Of a stretch of DNA of 64,000 nucleotides, positions 44,233 through 52,581 are shown in pieces. Source of the DNA: Pseudomonas sp. Choline-02u-1. Its GTDB lineage: Bacteria > Pseudomonadota > Gammaproteobacteria > Pseudomonadales > Pseudomonadaceae. A program made the translations under genes and the position numbers. Below the pieces are notes generated by a model, which did no database searches, was not told where the DNA came from, and saw only the letters and a program-made list of their open reading frames with translations. The stretch lies in contig NZ_PJBC01000011.1 of the NCBI RefSeq assembly GCF_002836515.1, positions 1-64,000 on the forward strand, given 5' to 3'. Positions within the stretch are counted from its first letter, which is position 1, and each line of letters begins with the position of its first letter.

Positions 44233-46413
44233 TCACTTGCCGCGATTGAGTCGCCGCAGGTCGCCCAGCACCGATTCCAGTGCACGGTCGAACAACAAGG
44301 TGTCGTCAAGCGCACGCACGCCGCCACGACTGAACGCCAGCGCCAGATCGGTGCGGCTGCGCTCCAGCACTTTCATGCCCGTGCGGTCGACGAAAACGTA
44401 TTTGCCGGTCTCATCGATGATCGCCGCGAGTTTGCAACGCAAGGTCTGTTCGTCATCATCGTCGAACACCACCCAACTGCCCACACGCAACTGCTCGACC
44501 TGAGACAAACCGGCATCGTCTTGCGCCCGGCGCGGCGCAGGCATGGCTGCAGCTTGATCGGCGCTGAGCTGCAAGACCTGCGGCGTGACTTCGATCAGCG
44601 GCGTGGCGCTGTGATCGGCTTCATCGGAGCGCTCCAGCACGCGCACGTGCAGCGCCTCCAGTGCACTGAAGAATTCGCTGGTGGCAAACGGGTCGAACGC
44701 GGTGCTGCTCAGGCCATCGCGCAGCGATTTCAGCAAACCCGGTACCAGAGCCAACAGGCGCAGGCTGGATTCGCCATCGTCGTGGCGCTGCACGCTCCAG
44801 ATCAACTGTTCCATCGTCTGCACGTCGGCGTGCCATTCGGCGGACTGATCGCCATGCTTGAGGCAGGTCAGCAGCAACACTTTGCTCCAGGCCTGCCGGA
44901 CGAAGCTGACCACGGTCGCCGGCAGCACTTTGCCCAGCAATGCCTGCTGCAGCGCCTGCGCGACGCGCCGCTGAGCCAGCTCGGCTTTCGCTCGGCCCTC
45001 CTCGGCATCACGCAAGCGTTGCTCAAGCAGTTCGGTGCGGCGGCGCTCTTCCTGAGTAAAGGCAAGGAAATCCGCGAGCAGCTCGGAGAAGATCGCCGGG
45101 TCGTCGACAAATTCGCTCAGCAAGCGCTGCACCACTTGTTCGATGCGCACGTAGAGGCTGTCGCGCTCTGCTCCGTCGCAGTCGCTCCAGCCCATCGCGG
45201 CCTCGGCGATTTCGTTGAGCAGGCGCCGCGCCGGATGGGTGCTACGGCTGAAGAAGCTTTTATCCAGCACGGCGACTTTGAGCATCGGAATCTGCAATCG
45301 GGCGATCAGCGCCTTGAGCGCGTCGGGCAGATTGCGATCCTCGAGGATGCAGTCGAAAACCATGGCGATCAGGTTGATCACATCTTCGTCGGCGGTCGCG
45401 ACAACGCGGGACCGGCCGCTTCTGACGCTGACCCGGGTCAGCAGCTGCTCGAGCTGATGGCGCAGATCGAAATCTTCCTGAGCCTCCAGCGCCGGTACGT
45501 ATTGCTGCAAGTGCGACAACAAACGCAGCAGGTCGCGGGTGTTGATCGGATGCGCCGGGGCGCCGTGCTCCAGTGTCGGTGTGACGCGGCCACGCACATG
45601 GGCGAGCAATTGCTGCAACGCCGCGAACACTTCCTCTACGGCTTCGTCCGCTGCTGGCGGTGCATCGAGATCATCAATGAATGTGTCGCTATCGGCAGGC
45701 TCGACCACGCGACGAGCCATGGCAGGTTTCAGATGCGGCAGCACGCCGGTGGCGAGCAACAACTGATTGGCCTCTGCATACAGTTGCTCGGTGTCGGCCA
45801 GCACATAGCGCTCGAACAACTTGAGCAGGATCAGCTTGACCTTGATCTCGACGCCAAGGTTACGCCCGGCCTGCAGGAAATATTCGCAAAGCATCACCGG
45901 GCTCAGCGGATTGTGCTGGTCGTCCAGACGCTTGCCGAGCATTGAACTGAACCGCGCGGTCAGTTGATCAAGGGCAAAGCCGTCACGCTTGAGCACACGG
46001 CTGACCATGGTCTGAACGGCCACGGTGCGCTCCATGGCATCGGTACGCGGGGTGGATTCTTCGACCACCAGCGTGCGTGGCAAGGTAATGGCGGCGGGGT
46101 TGTATTGAGTAAGGCCGGCAAAGGCTTCGAAAAACAGCTCGAGAAAGCCGCGCTCGATGTTCTTGCGCTTGAGGCGCAGGTCGCGCATGGCTTCGAAAAA
46201 GATGTTCTGGTCGACATCATTGCGCGCCCGGTCGGCCATTTCGAACAGCGTGTCATCCGCGTTATCGAACAACTCCTGCAGATCGTGGCGCAGCTGCTGC
46301 GCAGCCTTGTCGCGGACCTGCAACAGAATCACCGGCAAGCGGGCAAGCGGCGAGTGGTCCGCCAGATCGGCAGTCGCCCGGTGCAAAGGCACCACTTTCC
46401 CGTCGTTGCGCAT
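44233..46413 (-). CDS. DUF1631 domain protein
   Basis: 726-aa cytoplasmic, mostly helical protein of the DUF1631 family, found next to ampD and nadC in Pseudomonas (PA4523, recalled). Recognisable parts: the N-terminal LPVILLQVRDKAAQQLRHDL helix, a long middle with many amphipathic helices, and a C-terminal beta-rich PilZ-like segment (LRVGSWVVFDDDDEQTLRCKLAAII). No catalytic motif is visible. The start at 46413 is chosen for its near-perfect aggagg five bases upstream; the frame is open to 46485. Function unknown. Confidence 0.85.
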   Translation of the reverse strand: MRNDGKVVPLHRATADLADHSPLARLPVILLQVRDKAAQQLRHDLQELFDNADDTLFEMADRARNDVDQNIFFEAMRDLRLKRKNIERGFLELFFEAFAGLTQYNPAAITLPRTLVVEESTPRTDAMERTVAVQTMVSRVLKRDGFALDQLTARFSSMLGKRLDDQHNPLSPVMLCEYFLQAGRNLGVEIKVKLILLKLFERYVLADTEQLYAEANQLLLATGVLPHLKPAMARRVVEPADSDTFIDDLDAPPAADEAVEEVFAALQQLLAHVRGRVTPTLEHGAPAHPINTRDLLRLLSHLQQYVPALEAQEDFDLRHQLEQLLTRVSVRSGRSRVVATADEDVINLIAMVFDCILEDRNLPDALKALIARLQIPMLKVAVLDKSFFSRSTHPARRLLNEIAEAAMGWSDCDGAERDSLYVRIEQVVQRLLSEFVDDPAIFSELLADFLAFTQEERRRTELLEQRLRDAEEGRAKAELAQRRVAQALQQALLGKVLPATVVSFVRQAWSKVLLLTCLKHGDQSAEWHADVQTMEQLIWSVQRHDDGESSLRLLALVPGLLKSLRDGLSSTAFDPFATSEFFSALEALHVRVLERSDEADHSATPLIEVTPQVLQLSADQAAAMPAPRRAQDDAGLSQVEQLRVGSWVVFDDDDEQTLRCKLAAIIDETGKYVFVDRTGMKVLERSRTDLALAFSRGGVRALDDTLLFDRALESVLGDLRRLNRGK

Positions 46414-46678
46414 CCAAGCCTCCTGGAACGGTGATTCGGTTCGTCGCTTTGACACTGCCCCAGCGGAGTCGTTCGTCAAAGCCATGACGTCAAATACAAG
46501 GCGGATTATCTTGCAAAAGATGTCTGCGATCTATAGGCCTCAGGGTTTCCCCTACACGCCATGAACCGGGCGCCGGCTCAGGAAAATCGACCAGATGCAG
46601 TCAGGCACTCGCGTTCTCGCCTTGGGTTGGCTTGCGCCCTGCCCCTATAATCGAACCACTTTGTTTGTGGAGTCCGTT

Positions 46679-47527
46679 ATGCCGAATCTACGTCTCGCCG
46701 ATCTGACCGCCGAAATCGAAAACAACGTGCGTCGTGCGTTGCTCGAAGACGTCGGCAGCGGCGACATCACCGCGCAACTGATCCCGGCCGAACGCCTGGC
46801 CAAAGCCACCATCATCACCCGTGACGACGCGGTCATCTGCGGCACCGCGTGGGTCGATGCGGTGTTTCGCCAGCTCGATCCGCGCGTGGCGGTGCATTGG
46901 CAAGTGGTCGACGGCCAGCGGGTCAAAGCCAATCAGCCACTGTTCCATCTGGAAGGCCCGGCTCGCTCACTGTTGACGGGTGAACGCAGCGCATTGAATT
47001 TCCTGCAGTTGCTGTCCGGTGTGGCAACACGCGCGCAGTACCTGGCGGATTTCGTCGGCGAGACTCAGGTCAGATTACTCGACACTCGCAAAACTCTGCC
47101 CGGCCTGCGTCTGGCGCAGAAATACGCAGTGACCTGCGGCGGCTGTCACAACCATCGCATCGGTCTGTACGACGCCTTCCTGATCAAGGAAAACCACATC
47201 GCCGCCAGCGGTGGCATTACCGAAGCCGTGGCCGCCGCCCACAAGATCGCCCCGGGCAAACCGGTGGAGATCGAAGTGGAAAGTCTTGAAGAGTTGCAGC
47301 AAGCGCTGGAAGCCGGCGCCGATATCATCATGCTCGACGAACTGAGCCTGGATGACATGCGCGAAGCAGTACGTCGGACCGCCGGCAAAGCGAAACTCGA
47401 AGCCAGCGGCGGCATCAACGAAAGCACGCTGCTGCCGATCGCCGAAACGGGCGTGGATTACATCTCGATTGGCGCGATGACCAAGGATGTCAAAGCGGTG
47501 GATCTGTCGATGCGACTGAGCCTCTGA
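46679..47527 (+). CDS. nadC: nicotinate-nucleotide pyrophosphorylase (quinolinate phosphoribosyltransferase)
   Basis: 282-aa enzyme of NAD biosynthesis, joining quinolinate and PRPP to give nicotinate mononucleotide and CO2. Motifs: [14 protein letters not shown], the [21 protein letters not shown]/quinolinate site, [18 protein letters not shown] with the conserved Lys, and [11 protein letters not shown]. The ATG at 46679 has tggag upstream; the upstream in-frame ATG at 46595 is not preceded by a good signal. It is divergent from the DUF1631 gene and monocistronic. Confidence 0.96.
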   Translation: MPNLRLADLTAEIENNVRRALLEDVGSGDITAQLIPAERLAKATIITRDDAVICGTAWVDAVFRQLDPRVAVHWQVVDGQRVKANQPLFHLEGPARSLLTGERSALNFLQLLSGVATRAQYLADFVGETQVRLLDTRKTLPGLRLAQKYAVTCGGCHNHRIGLYDAFLIKENHIAASGGITEAVAAAHKIAPGKPVEIEVESLEELQQALEAGADIIMLDELSLDDMREAVRRTAGKAKLEASGGINESTLLPIAETGVDYISIGAMTKDVKAVDLSMRLSL

Positions 47528-47544
47528 GCATTCGCGCAATAGAA

Positions 47545-47573
47545 AACGCCAGCCTGTTGAGGCTGGCGTTTTT
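47545..47573 (+). terminator. nadC terminator
   Basis: The stem aacgccagcct/aggctggcgtt with a 3-base loop is followed by tttg. The DUF6388 gene converges on it from the other side. Confidence 0.9.
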
Positions 47574-47575
47574 GT

Positions 47576-47875
47576 TCAGACCACCAGATTGTTCATCTCG
47601 CAATACTCATCCCACTCGACACCCAGTACCTCAGCCGCTTCCTTATGCAGTACGAGGCGCTGCGCTTCGAACTCCTCCGGCGTGCTGGTGTATTTGAGGG
47701 TCAGCTCCCACGGCTGCAGGCCCTGCGCTTCGGCTTCGTCTTCGAAGGCCCACTGGATCTGGTCTTTCTGATCATCGGGACTCAGGTCCTTGATCTCTTC
47801 CTTCAGGTCCGGCACATCCAGAAGGTATTTTTCCAGCGCTTGTTCGTGGCGTTGCTCTTGGGTCAATTCAGTCAT
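47576..47875 (-). CDS. DUF6388 family small acidic protein
   Basis: 99-aa cytoplasmic acidic protein. The sequence begins MTELTQEQRHEQALEKYLLD and ends EWDEYCEMNNLVV, a pattern matching the DUF6388 family of Pseudomonas as recalled. There is no signal peptide or membrane segment. The start at 47875 is chosen because the upstream frame to 47971 is not family-like. Function unknown. The 47876-48104 stretch upstream holds its promoter and nothing else seen. Confidence 0.75.
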   Translation of the reverse strand: MTELTQEQRHEQALEKYLLDVPDLKEEIKDLSPDDQKDQIQWAFEDEAEAQGLQPWELTLKYTSTPEEFEAQRLVLHKEAAEVLGVEWDEYCEMNNLVV

Positions 47876-48104
47876 GGGGTTCTCGCTGATCTTAAGAATG
47901 GAGGATGGATCTGGATCATCAAGGATCTCTCTGACGCGGACAGGCCGGCCTTCGGAACCATTCGGGATCATCTGAAAACTGCTAAGCGATGCTCATGCAG
48001 GCACCGAATATAGGACGTTTGCATGACGAATTACACGGCTCTTTACATCTCTCGCACAAAAAGCTGACCTGCGGAACATGAGTCGACGTGGCGCGCCGGG
48101 AATC

Positions 48105-48180
48105 TGGTGCCCGAGACAGGAATCGAACCTGCGACCTTCGCGTTACGAGTGCGCTGCTCTACCGGCTGAGCTACACGGGC
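48105..48180 (-). tRNA. tRNA-Thr(CGU)
   Basis: 76-base cloverleaf on the minus strand: acceptor GCCCGTG/CTCGGGC, D-arm GCTC...GAGC, anticodon loop CTCGTAA (anticodon CGT), T-arm GCAGG TTCGATT CCTGT, encoded CCA. It resembles E. coli thrW. Some stem positions are mismatched (U6-U67, A31-C39, G27-A43). In P. aeruginosa this tRNA marks the nadC-pilA boundary. Confidence 0.93.
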
Positions 48181-48215
48181 GGTGGGCTAAACCTAGCACC
48201 GGTTTTCACAAAAGC

Positions 48216-48295
48216 AAAGATCGCAGCCTGCGGCAGCTCCCACATGATCGGGTTATCACAGCGCTTTGCAGGAGCTGCCGCAGGCTGCGATCTTT
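48216..48295. repeat. REP-like inverted repeat with perfect 25-base arms
   Basis: The 25-base arm at 48216-48240 (starting aaagatcgcagcctgcggca) is exactly complementary to 48271-48295. Family A, inside-out orientation, next to tRNA-Thr. Confidence 0.85.
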
Positions 48296-48311
48296 GGATC
48301 TTTATTCAAGG

Positions 48312-48346
48312 CAAAAAAATGCCCCCGCCGTTTGCACGGCGGGGGC
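48312..48346 (-). terminator. pnp terminator
   Basis: On the minus strand gcccccgccgt/acggcgggggc with a 4-base loop is followed by seven T residues (plus-strand a-run at 48313-48319). It ends the rpsO-pnp transcript. Confidence 0.92.
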
Positions 48347-48375
48347 ATCTTCATTGCGCTAAAGCCTTGGGCTGA

Positions 48376-50481
48376 TTAAACGCCCGAAGCCTTGGCAGCT
48401 GCCACGTCTTTGATGGACAGCTTGATACGGCCGCGGTTGTCCACGTCCAGTACCAGCACTTCCACTTCCTGGCCTTCCTTCAGGATGTCGGTCACTTTCT
48501 CTACACGAGCGTCGCTCAGCATCGAGATATGCACCAGACCGTCCTTGCCCGGCAGGATGTTGACGAATGCGCCGAAGTCGACAATGCGCTCAACCTTGCC
48601 GACGTAGATCTTGCCGATCTCGGCTTCTGCCGTGATGCTCAGAACGCGCTGACGGGCAGCTTCCGCGGCATCCTTGGTTTCGCCGAAGATCTTGATCGAA
48701 CCGTCGTCTTCGATGTCGATCGAAGCCTTGGTTTCTTCGCAGATCGCACGGATGGTCGCGCCACCTTTACCGATGACGTCACGGATCTTGTCGGTGTCGA
48801 TCTTCATCGCGATCATGGTCGGAGCGTTGGCCGACAGTTCGGTACGCGACTGGCCAATGATCTGGTTCATCTGACCGAGGATGTTCAGGCGCGCTTCAAG
48901 GGCCTGGCCCAGAGCGATTTCCATGATCTCTTCGGTGATGCCCTTGATCTTGATGTCCATCTGCAGTGCGGTAACGCCTTTGGCGGTACCGGCAACCTTG
49001 AAGTCCATGTCGCCCAGGTGATCTTCGTCACCGAGGATGTCGGTCAGGACGGCGAATTTCTCGCCTTCCTTAACCAGACCCATGGCGATACCGGCAACCG
49101 GTGCCTTCATCGGTACACCGGCGTCCATCAGGGCCAGGGAAGCGCCGCACACGGAAGCCATCGAGCTCGAACCGTTGGATTCGGTGATTTCCGACACCAC
49201 GCGGATGGTGTACGGGAACACGTCAGCGGCTGGCAGCATGGCCGAAACCGAACGACGGGCCAGACGGCCGTGACCGATTTCGCGACGACCCGCGCCACCC
49301 ATGCGACCACACTCGCCCACCGAGAACGGCGGGAAGTTGTAGTGCAGCATGAACGGGTCTTTCTTTTCGCCTTCCAGGGTGTCCAGCAGTTGTGCGTCAC
49401 GGGCGGTGCCCAGTGTTGCAACAACCAGTGCCTGGGTTTCACCACGGGTGAACAGTGCCGAACCGTGGGTCTTCGGCAGTACGCCGACTTCGATGTTCAG
49501 CGGACGTACGGTGCGGGTGTCGCGGCCGTCGATACGTGGCTTGCCGTTGACGATGTTTTCGCGAACGGTGCGGTATTCGATTTCGCCGAAAGCAGCTTTG
49601 ACTTCAGCAGCCGAAGGCTGGCCTTCTTCACCGGACAGCTTGGCAACCACCTGGTCACGCAACTCGCCCAGACGCGCGTAGCGGTCGGCCTTGATGGTGA
49701 TGGTGTAAGCCTGGGAGATCGCCTCGCCGAACTCGGCACGGATAGCGCCCAGCAGTTCAGTGGCTTCTGGAGCCGGAGCCCAGTTCCAGGTTGGCTTGGC
49801 AGCTTCAGCGGCCAGTTCTTTAACAGCGTTGATCACAACCTGAAATTCGTCGTGAGCGAACAGTACCGCGCCCAGCATCTGGTCTTCGGTCAGCTCTTTG
49901 GCTTCCGATTCAACCATCAGCACGGCGTCGGAAGTACCGGCAACAACCATGTCCAGGCTCGAAGCGGCTTGCTGTTCGTAAGTCGGATTCAACAGGTAGC
50001 CGGTGCTTTCGTGGAAAGCCACACGAGCGGCGCCGATCGGGCCGTCGAACGGAATGCCGGAAATGGCCAGGGCAGCCGAGGTACCGATCATCGCAGCGAT
50101 GTCCGGATCGGTCTTCTTGCTGGTGGAAACGACGGTGCAGACAACCTGCACTTCGTTCATGAAGCCTTCTGGGAACAGCGGACGGATCGGACGGTCGATC
50201 AGTCGGGAAGTCAGGGTTTCTTTCTCGGAAGGACGGCCTTCACGCTTGAAGAAACCGCCAGGGATCTTACCGGCAGCGTAAGTCTTTTCCTGGTAGTGCA
50301 CGGACAGAGGGAAGAAGCCCTTGCCCGGATCGGCTTGCTTTGCACCGACAACAGTCACCAACACGCTGACATCGTCGTCAACGGTGACCAAAACTGCGCC
50401 GGAGGCCTGACGGGCGATACGGCCTGTCTCGAGGGTAACGGTCGATTGACCGAACTGGAATTTTTTGATTACCGGGTTCAC
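48376..50481 (-). CDS. pnp: polyribonucleotide nucleotidyltransferase (PNPase)
   Basis: 701-aa phosphorolytic 3'-5' exoribonuclease of RNA turnover. Two RNase PH cores (about 1-230 and 315-540; [40 protein letters not shown]) are followed by a KH domain ([19 protein letters not shown]) and an S1 domain ([16 protein letters not shown]). It lies directly downstream of rpsO, the usual gammaproteobacterial order, with a hairpin between the two that may be a processing site. Confidence 0.97.
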   Translation of the reverse strand: MNPVIKKFQFGQSTVTLETGRIARQASGAVLVTVDDDVSVLVTVVGAKQADPGKGFFPLSVHYQEKTYAAGKIPGGFFKREGRPSEKETLTSRLIDRPIRPLFPEGFMNEVQVVCTVVSTSKKTDPDIAAMIGTSAALAISGIPFDGPIGAARVAFHESTGYLLNPTYEQQAASSLDMVVAGTSDAVLMVESEAKELTEDQMLGAVLFAHDEFQVVINAVKELAAEAAKPTWNWAPAPEATELLGAIRAEFGEAISQAYTITIKADRYARLGELRDQVVAKLSGEEGQPSAAEVKAAFGEIEYRTVRENIVNGKPRIDGRDTRTVRPLNIEVGVLPKTHGSALFTRGETQALVVATLGTARDAQLLDTLEGEKKDPFMLHYNFPPFSVGECGRMGGAGRREIGHGRLARRSVSAMLPAADVFPYTIRVVSEITESNGSSSMASVCGASLALMDAGVPMKAPVAGIAMGLVKEGEKFAVLTDILGDEDHLGDMDFKVAGTAKGVTALQMDIKIKGITEEIMEIALGQALEARLNILGQMNQIIGQSRTELSANAPTMIAMKIDTDKIRDVIGKGGATIRAICEETKASIDIEDDGSIKIFGETKDAAEAARQRVLSITAEAEIGKIYVGKVERIVDFGAFVNILPGKDGLVHISMLSDARVEKVTDILKEGQEVEVLVLDVDNRGRIKLSIKDVAAAKASGV

Positions 50482-50625
50482 GGTGTCCTACCTTCTTTGT
50501 GGCTCTTGGGGGAAACGGTTTCTCGCGAATTCTTGGGCAATTTCGGGAATCGGCCCGATGGCAATTGTCCGGGTGCTACAGGTAAAGCCATGCTGCAGAT
50601 AAAACTTGAGGCTGGGAGCCTGCAA

Positions 50626-50651
50626 GGCGCCAGCGGAAAACCGCTGACGCC
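50626..50651 (-). promoter_or_regulatory. rpsO-pnp intercistronic hairpin
   Basis: ggcgccagcgg/ccgctgacgcc with an aaaa loop is a near-perfect stem 35 bases after the rpsO stop and without a T-run. In E. coli an RNase III-cleaved hairpin in the same place mediates pnp autoregulation. That role is inferred here. Confidence 0.5.
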
Positions 50652-50685
50652 CGACAGACCACCAACCTCATAGCGCAATCGCTGA

Positions 50686-50955
50686 TTAGCGACGCAGACC
50701 CAGGCGAGCGATCAGCGCGGCGTACCGGCTTACGTCCTTGCCTTTCAGGTAGTCCAGCAGCTTGCGACGCTGGTTAACCATGCGGATCAGACCACGACGG
50801 GAGTGGTGATCTTTACCGTTGGCCTTGAAGTGACCTTGCAGTTTGTTGATGTTGGCGGTCAGCAGTGCAACCTGCACTTCTGGCGAACCAGTGTCACCAA
50901 CAGCTTGCTGGTAGTCAGCAACGATTTGAGCTTTTTCTTGAACGTCGAGAGCCAT
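50686..50955 (-). CDS. rpsO: 30S ribosomal protein S15
   Basis: 89-aa primary rRNA-binding protein of the small subunit platform. The [21 protein letters not shown] and [20 protein letters not shown] segments are invariant S15 motifs. A strong ribosome-binding site (aaggaagg) lies inside a small hairpin, consistent with autogenous control. Confidence 0.98.
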   Translation of the reverse strand: MALDVQEKAQIVADYQQAVGDTGSPEVQVALLTANINKLQGHFKANGKDHHSRRGLIRMVNQRRKLLDYLKGKDVSRYAALIARLGLRR

Positions 50956-50962
50956 GAGGCAA

Positions 50963-50997
50963 TCCTTCCTTATCAGGAAACTGTTTCAGGGAAACAG
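50963..50997 (-). promoter_or_regulatory. rpsO leader hairpins sequestering the ribosome-binding site
   Basis: Two adjacent stems precede the rpsO ATG: ctgtttc/gaaacag (50981-50997) and ttcct/aggaa (50966-50979); the second contains the Shine-Dalgarno. E. coli S15 represses its own translation by binding such a leader pseudoknot. Confidence 0.5.
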
Positions 50998-51098
50998 CTT
51001 CAACAGGCCAGGGACAAATCCCTGTATCTATAAATGAGTAGTGACCATGCCTGTTAACAGCCACACTCGCCGGCCCGCTTAACGCAGACCGGTTCCGG

Positions 51099-52016
51099 TC
51101 ATTCTGACCGAATCAAGCGACGCGGCGCGATGCGCCCGTCTTCGCTCACTTCACCGATACCGATGAAGCGACCATTGTGATCCTGTACTCGTACCATGCC
51201 GAACTTCGGTGCATCCGGGGCACGTACCGGCTGGCCGTTGAGCCAGTAGAACGCGCTCGCTTCCGAGAAGTGCAGCAGCGGCCAATCCTGCAGGCCACTG
51301 TCCGAGGGCATCAGAAAGCGATCAACCGCTTCGTTGCCACCTTCGGCATGTACCGCTTCCAGCTCTTCGAGGGTCACCGTCTGCGCGAGAGTGAAAGGCC
51401 CGGCCTGGGTCCGACGCAATTCTGCGACGTACGCACCACAACCGAGTTGCTCACCGATATCCTCCACCAGGGTACGAATATAGGTGCCCTTGCTGCAGTC
51501 CACCGCAAGCCGCGCAGTATCGCCTTCGAAGGCCAGCAATTCCAAGCGCGCAATAGTAACAGAACGCGGTTCGCGCTCCACTACTTCGCCTGCACGTGCC
51601 AGTTTGTACAGCGGCTGGCCATCACGCTTGAGAGCCGAGTACATCGGTGGTATCTGACTGATTTGCCCACGAAAATTGGGCAAAACCGCCTCAACGTCGA
51701 CGCGACCAACGGTCACCGGGCGCTCCTGCAAAACTTCACCCTCGGCATCGGCCGTGGTGGTGGTTTTGCCCAGTTGCGCCAGGGTTTCATAGCCTTTGTC
51801 GGAATCAAGCAGATACTGCGAGAACTTGGTCGCCTCGCCGAAGCACAGCGGCAACACGCCGGTGGCTAACGGGTCGAGGCTGCCGGTGTGCCCGGCCTTC
51901 TCGGCATTGAGCAGCCAGCGCACCTTCTGCAACGCGGCGTTGGAAGTGAACCCCAACGGCTTGTCGAGCAGGATGATGCCGCTGACGTTACGACGGATAC
52001 GTTTGACCTGAGCCAC
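51099..52016 (-). CDS. truB: tRNA pseudouridine-55 synthase
   Basis: 305-aa enzyme making pseudouridine at position 55 in the T-loop of tRNAs. The catalytic Asp sits in [20 protein letters not shown] (about residue 48), with [17 protein letters not shown] YETLAQ and the [15 protein letters not shown] motif; the PUA-like C-terminus ends RRLIRSE. It starts 4 bases after rbfA, in the same operon. Confidence 0.97.
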   Translation of the reverse strand: MAQVKRIRRNVSGIILLDKPLGFTSNAALQKVRWLLNAEKAGHTGSLDPLATGVLPLCFGEATKFSQYLLDSDKGYETLAQLGKTTTTADAEGEVLQERPVTVGRVDVEAVLPNFRGQISQIPPMYSALKRDGQPLYKLARAGEVVEREPRSVTIARLELLAFEGDTARLAVDCSKGTYIRTLVEDIGEQLGCGAYVAELRRTQAGPFTLAQTVTLEELEAVHAEGGNEAVDRFLMPSDSGLQDWPLLHFSEASAFYWLNGQPVRAPDAPKFGMVRVQDHNGRFIGIGEVSEDGRIAPRRLIRSE

Positions 52017-52020
52017 CGAA

Positions 52021-52422
52021 TTACTCCTTGGTGTCTTCAGGTGCAGGAGCGGCAGCGTGCTGATTGTCTTCAGCGACGGCGCGCTCGATCAGCGCCGACA
52101 GGTGCGCGCCACGCACGACGGATTCGTCGTAGTGGAAGTGCAATTGCGGCACGCTGCGCAGCTTCATCTCACGGGCCAGTTGCATGCGCAGGAAGCCTGC
52201 GGCGGCATTGAGCACCTTGATGCTTTGCGCGATGTCTTCAGCGTTGTCCTGCCCCATCACGGTGATGAAAATCTTCGCGTGACCGACGTCACGGGACACT
52301 TCCACAGCGGTGATGGTGACCAGGCCGACGCGCGGATCTTTGACTTCGCGACGGATCAGTTGCGCCAGCTCGCGCTGCATCTGATCGCCGATACGTTGGG
52401 TACGGCTGTATTCTTTTGCCAT
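52021..52422 (-). CDS. rbfA: 30S ribosome-binding factor A
   Basis: 133-aa KH-fold late 30S maturation and cold-adaptation factor. The N-terminus [20 protein letters not shown] and the [20 protein letters not shown] segment are diagnostic. A disordered Ala/Pro-rich tail ([11 protein letters not shown]) ends the protein. It lies between infB and truB, the classical order. Confidence 0.97.
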   Translation of the reverse strand: MAKEYSRTQRIGDQMQRELAQLIRREVKDPRVGLVTITAVEVSRDVGHAKIFITVMGQDNAEDIAQSIKVLNAAAGFLRMQLAREMKLRSVPQLHFHYDESVVRGAHLSALIERAVAEDNQHAAAPAPEDTKE

Positions 52423-52476
52423 GATTTGTTACCTGTTACTGCCCAGCGGTGAAACCCGCAAGGTCTGAAAGCGGCA

Positions 52477-52510
52477 AACGCCCGGCCTGACAAAAGCCAG
52501 ACCGGGCGTT
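52477..52510 (-). other. hairpin between infB and rbfA
   Basis: aacgcccgg ... ccgggcgtt with a partly paired interior forms a long stem. Only three T residues follow on the minus strand, so it could be a partial terminator or processing site inside the operon. Confidence 0.5.
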
Positions 52511-52581
52511 GCGTTTAGAGTCCGGACGCTGCACCGCGCATTTGCATGCTACGGCGCATCGTGGCCCTTGAAGTGCGCGAG

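Noticed and set aside
48529..50673. 714-codon plus-strand ORF opposite pnp
   Set aside because: Its length comes from the strong codon bias of pnp on the other strand; no ribosome-binding site or family match.
50478..50678. 66-codon minus-strand ORF between rpsO and pnp
   Set aside because: It overlaps the intercistronic hairpin and the pnp start region, has no family and no start signal.
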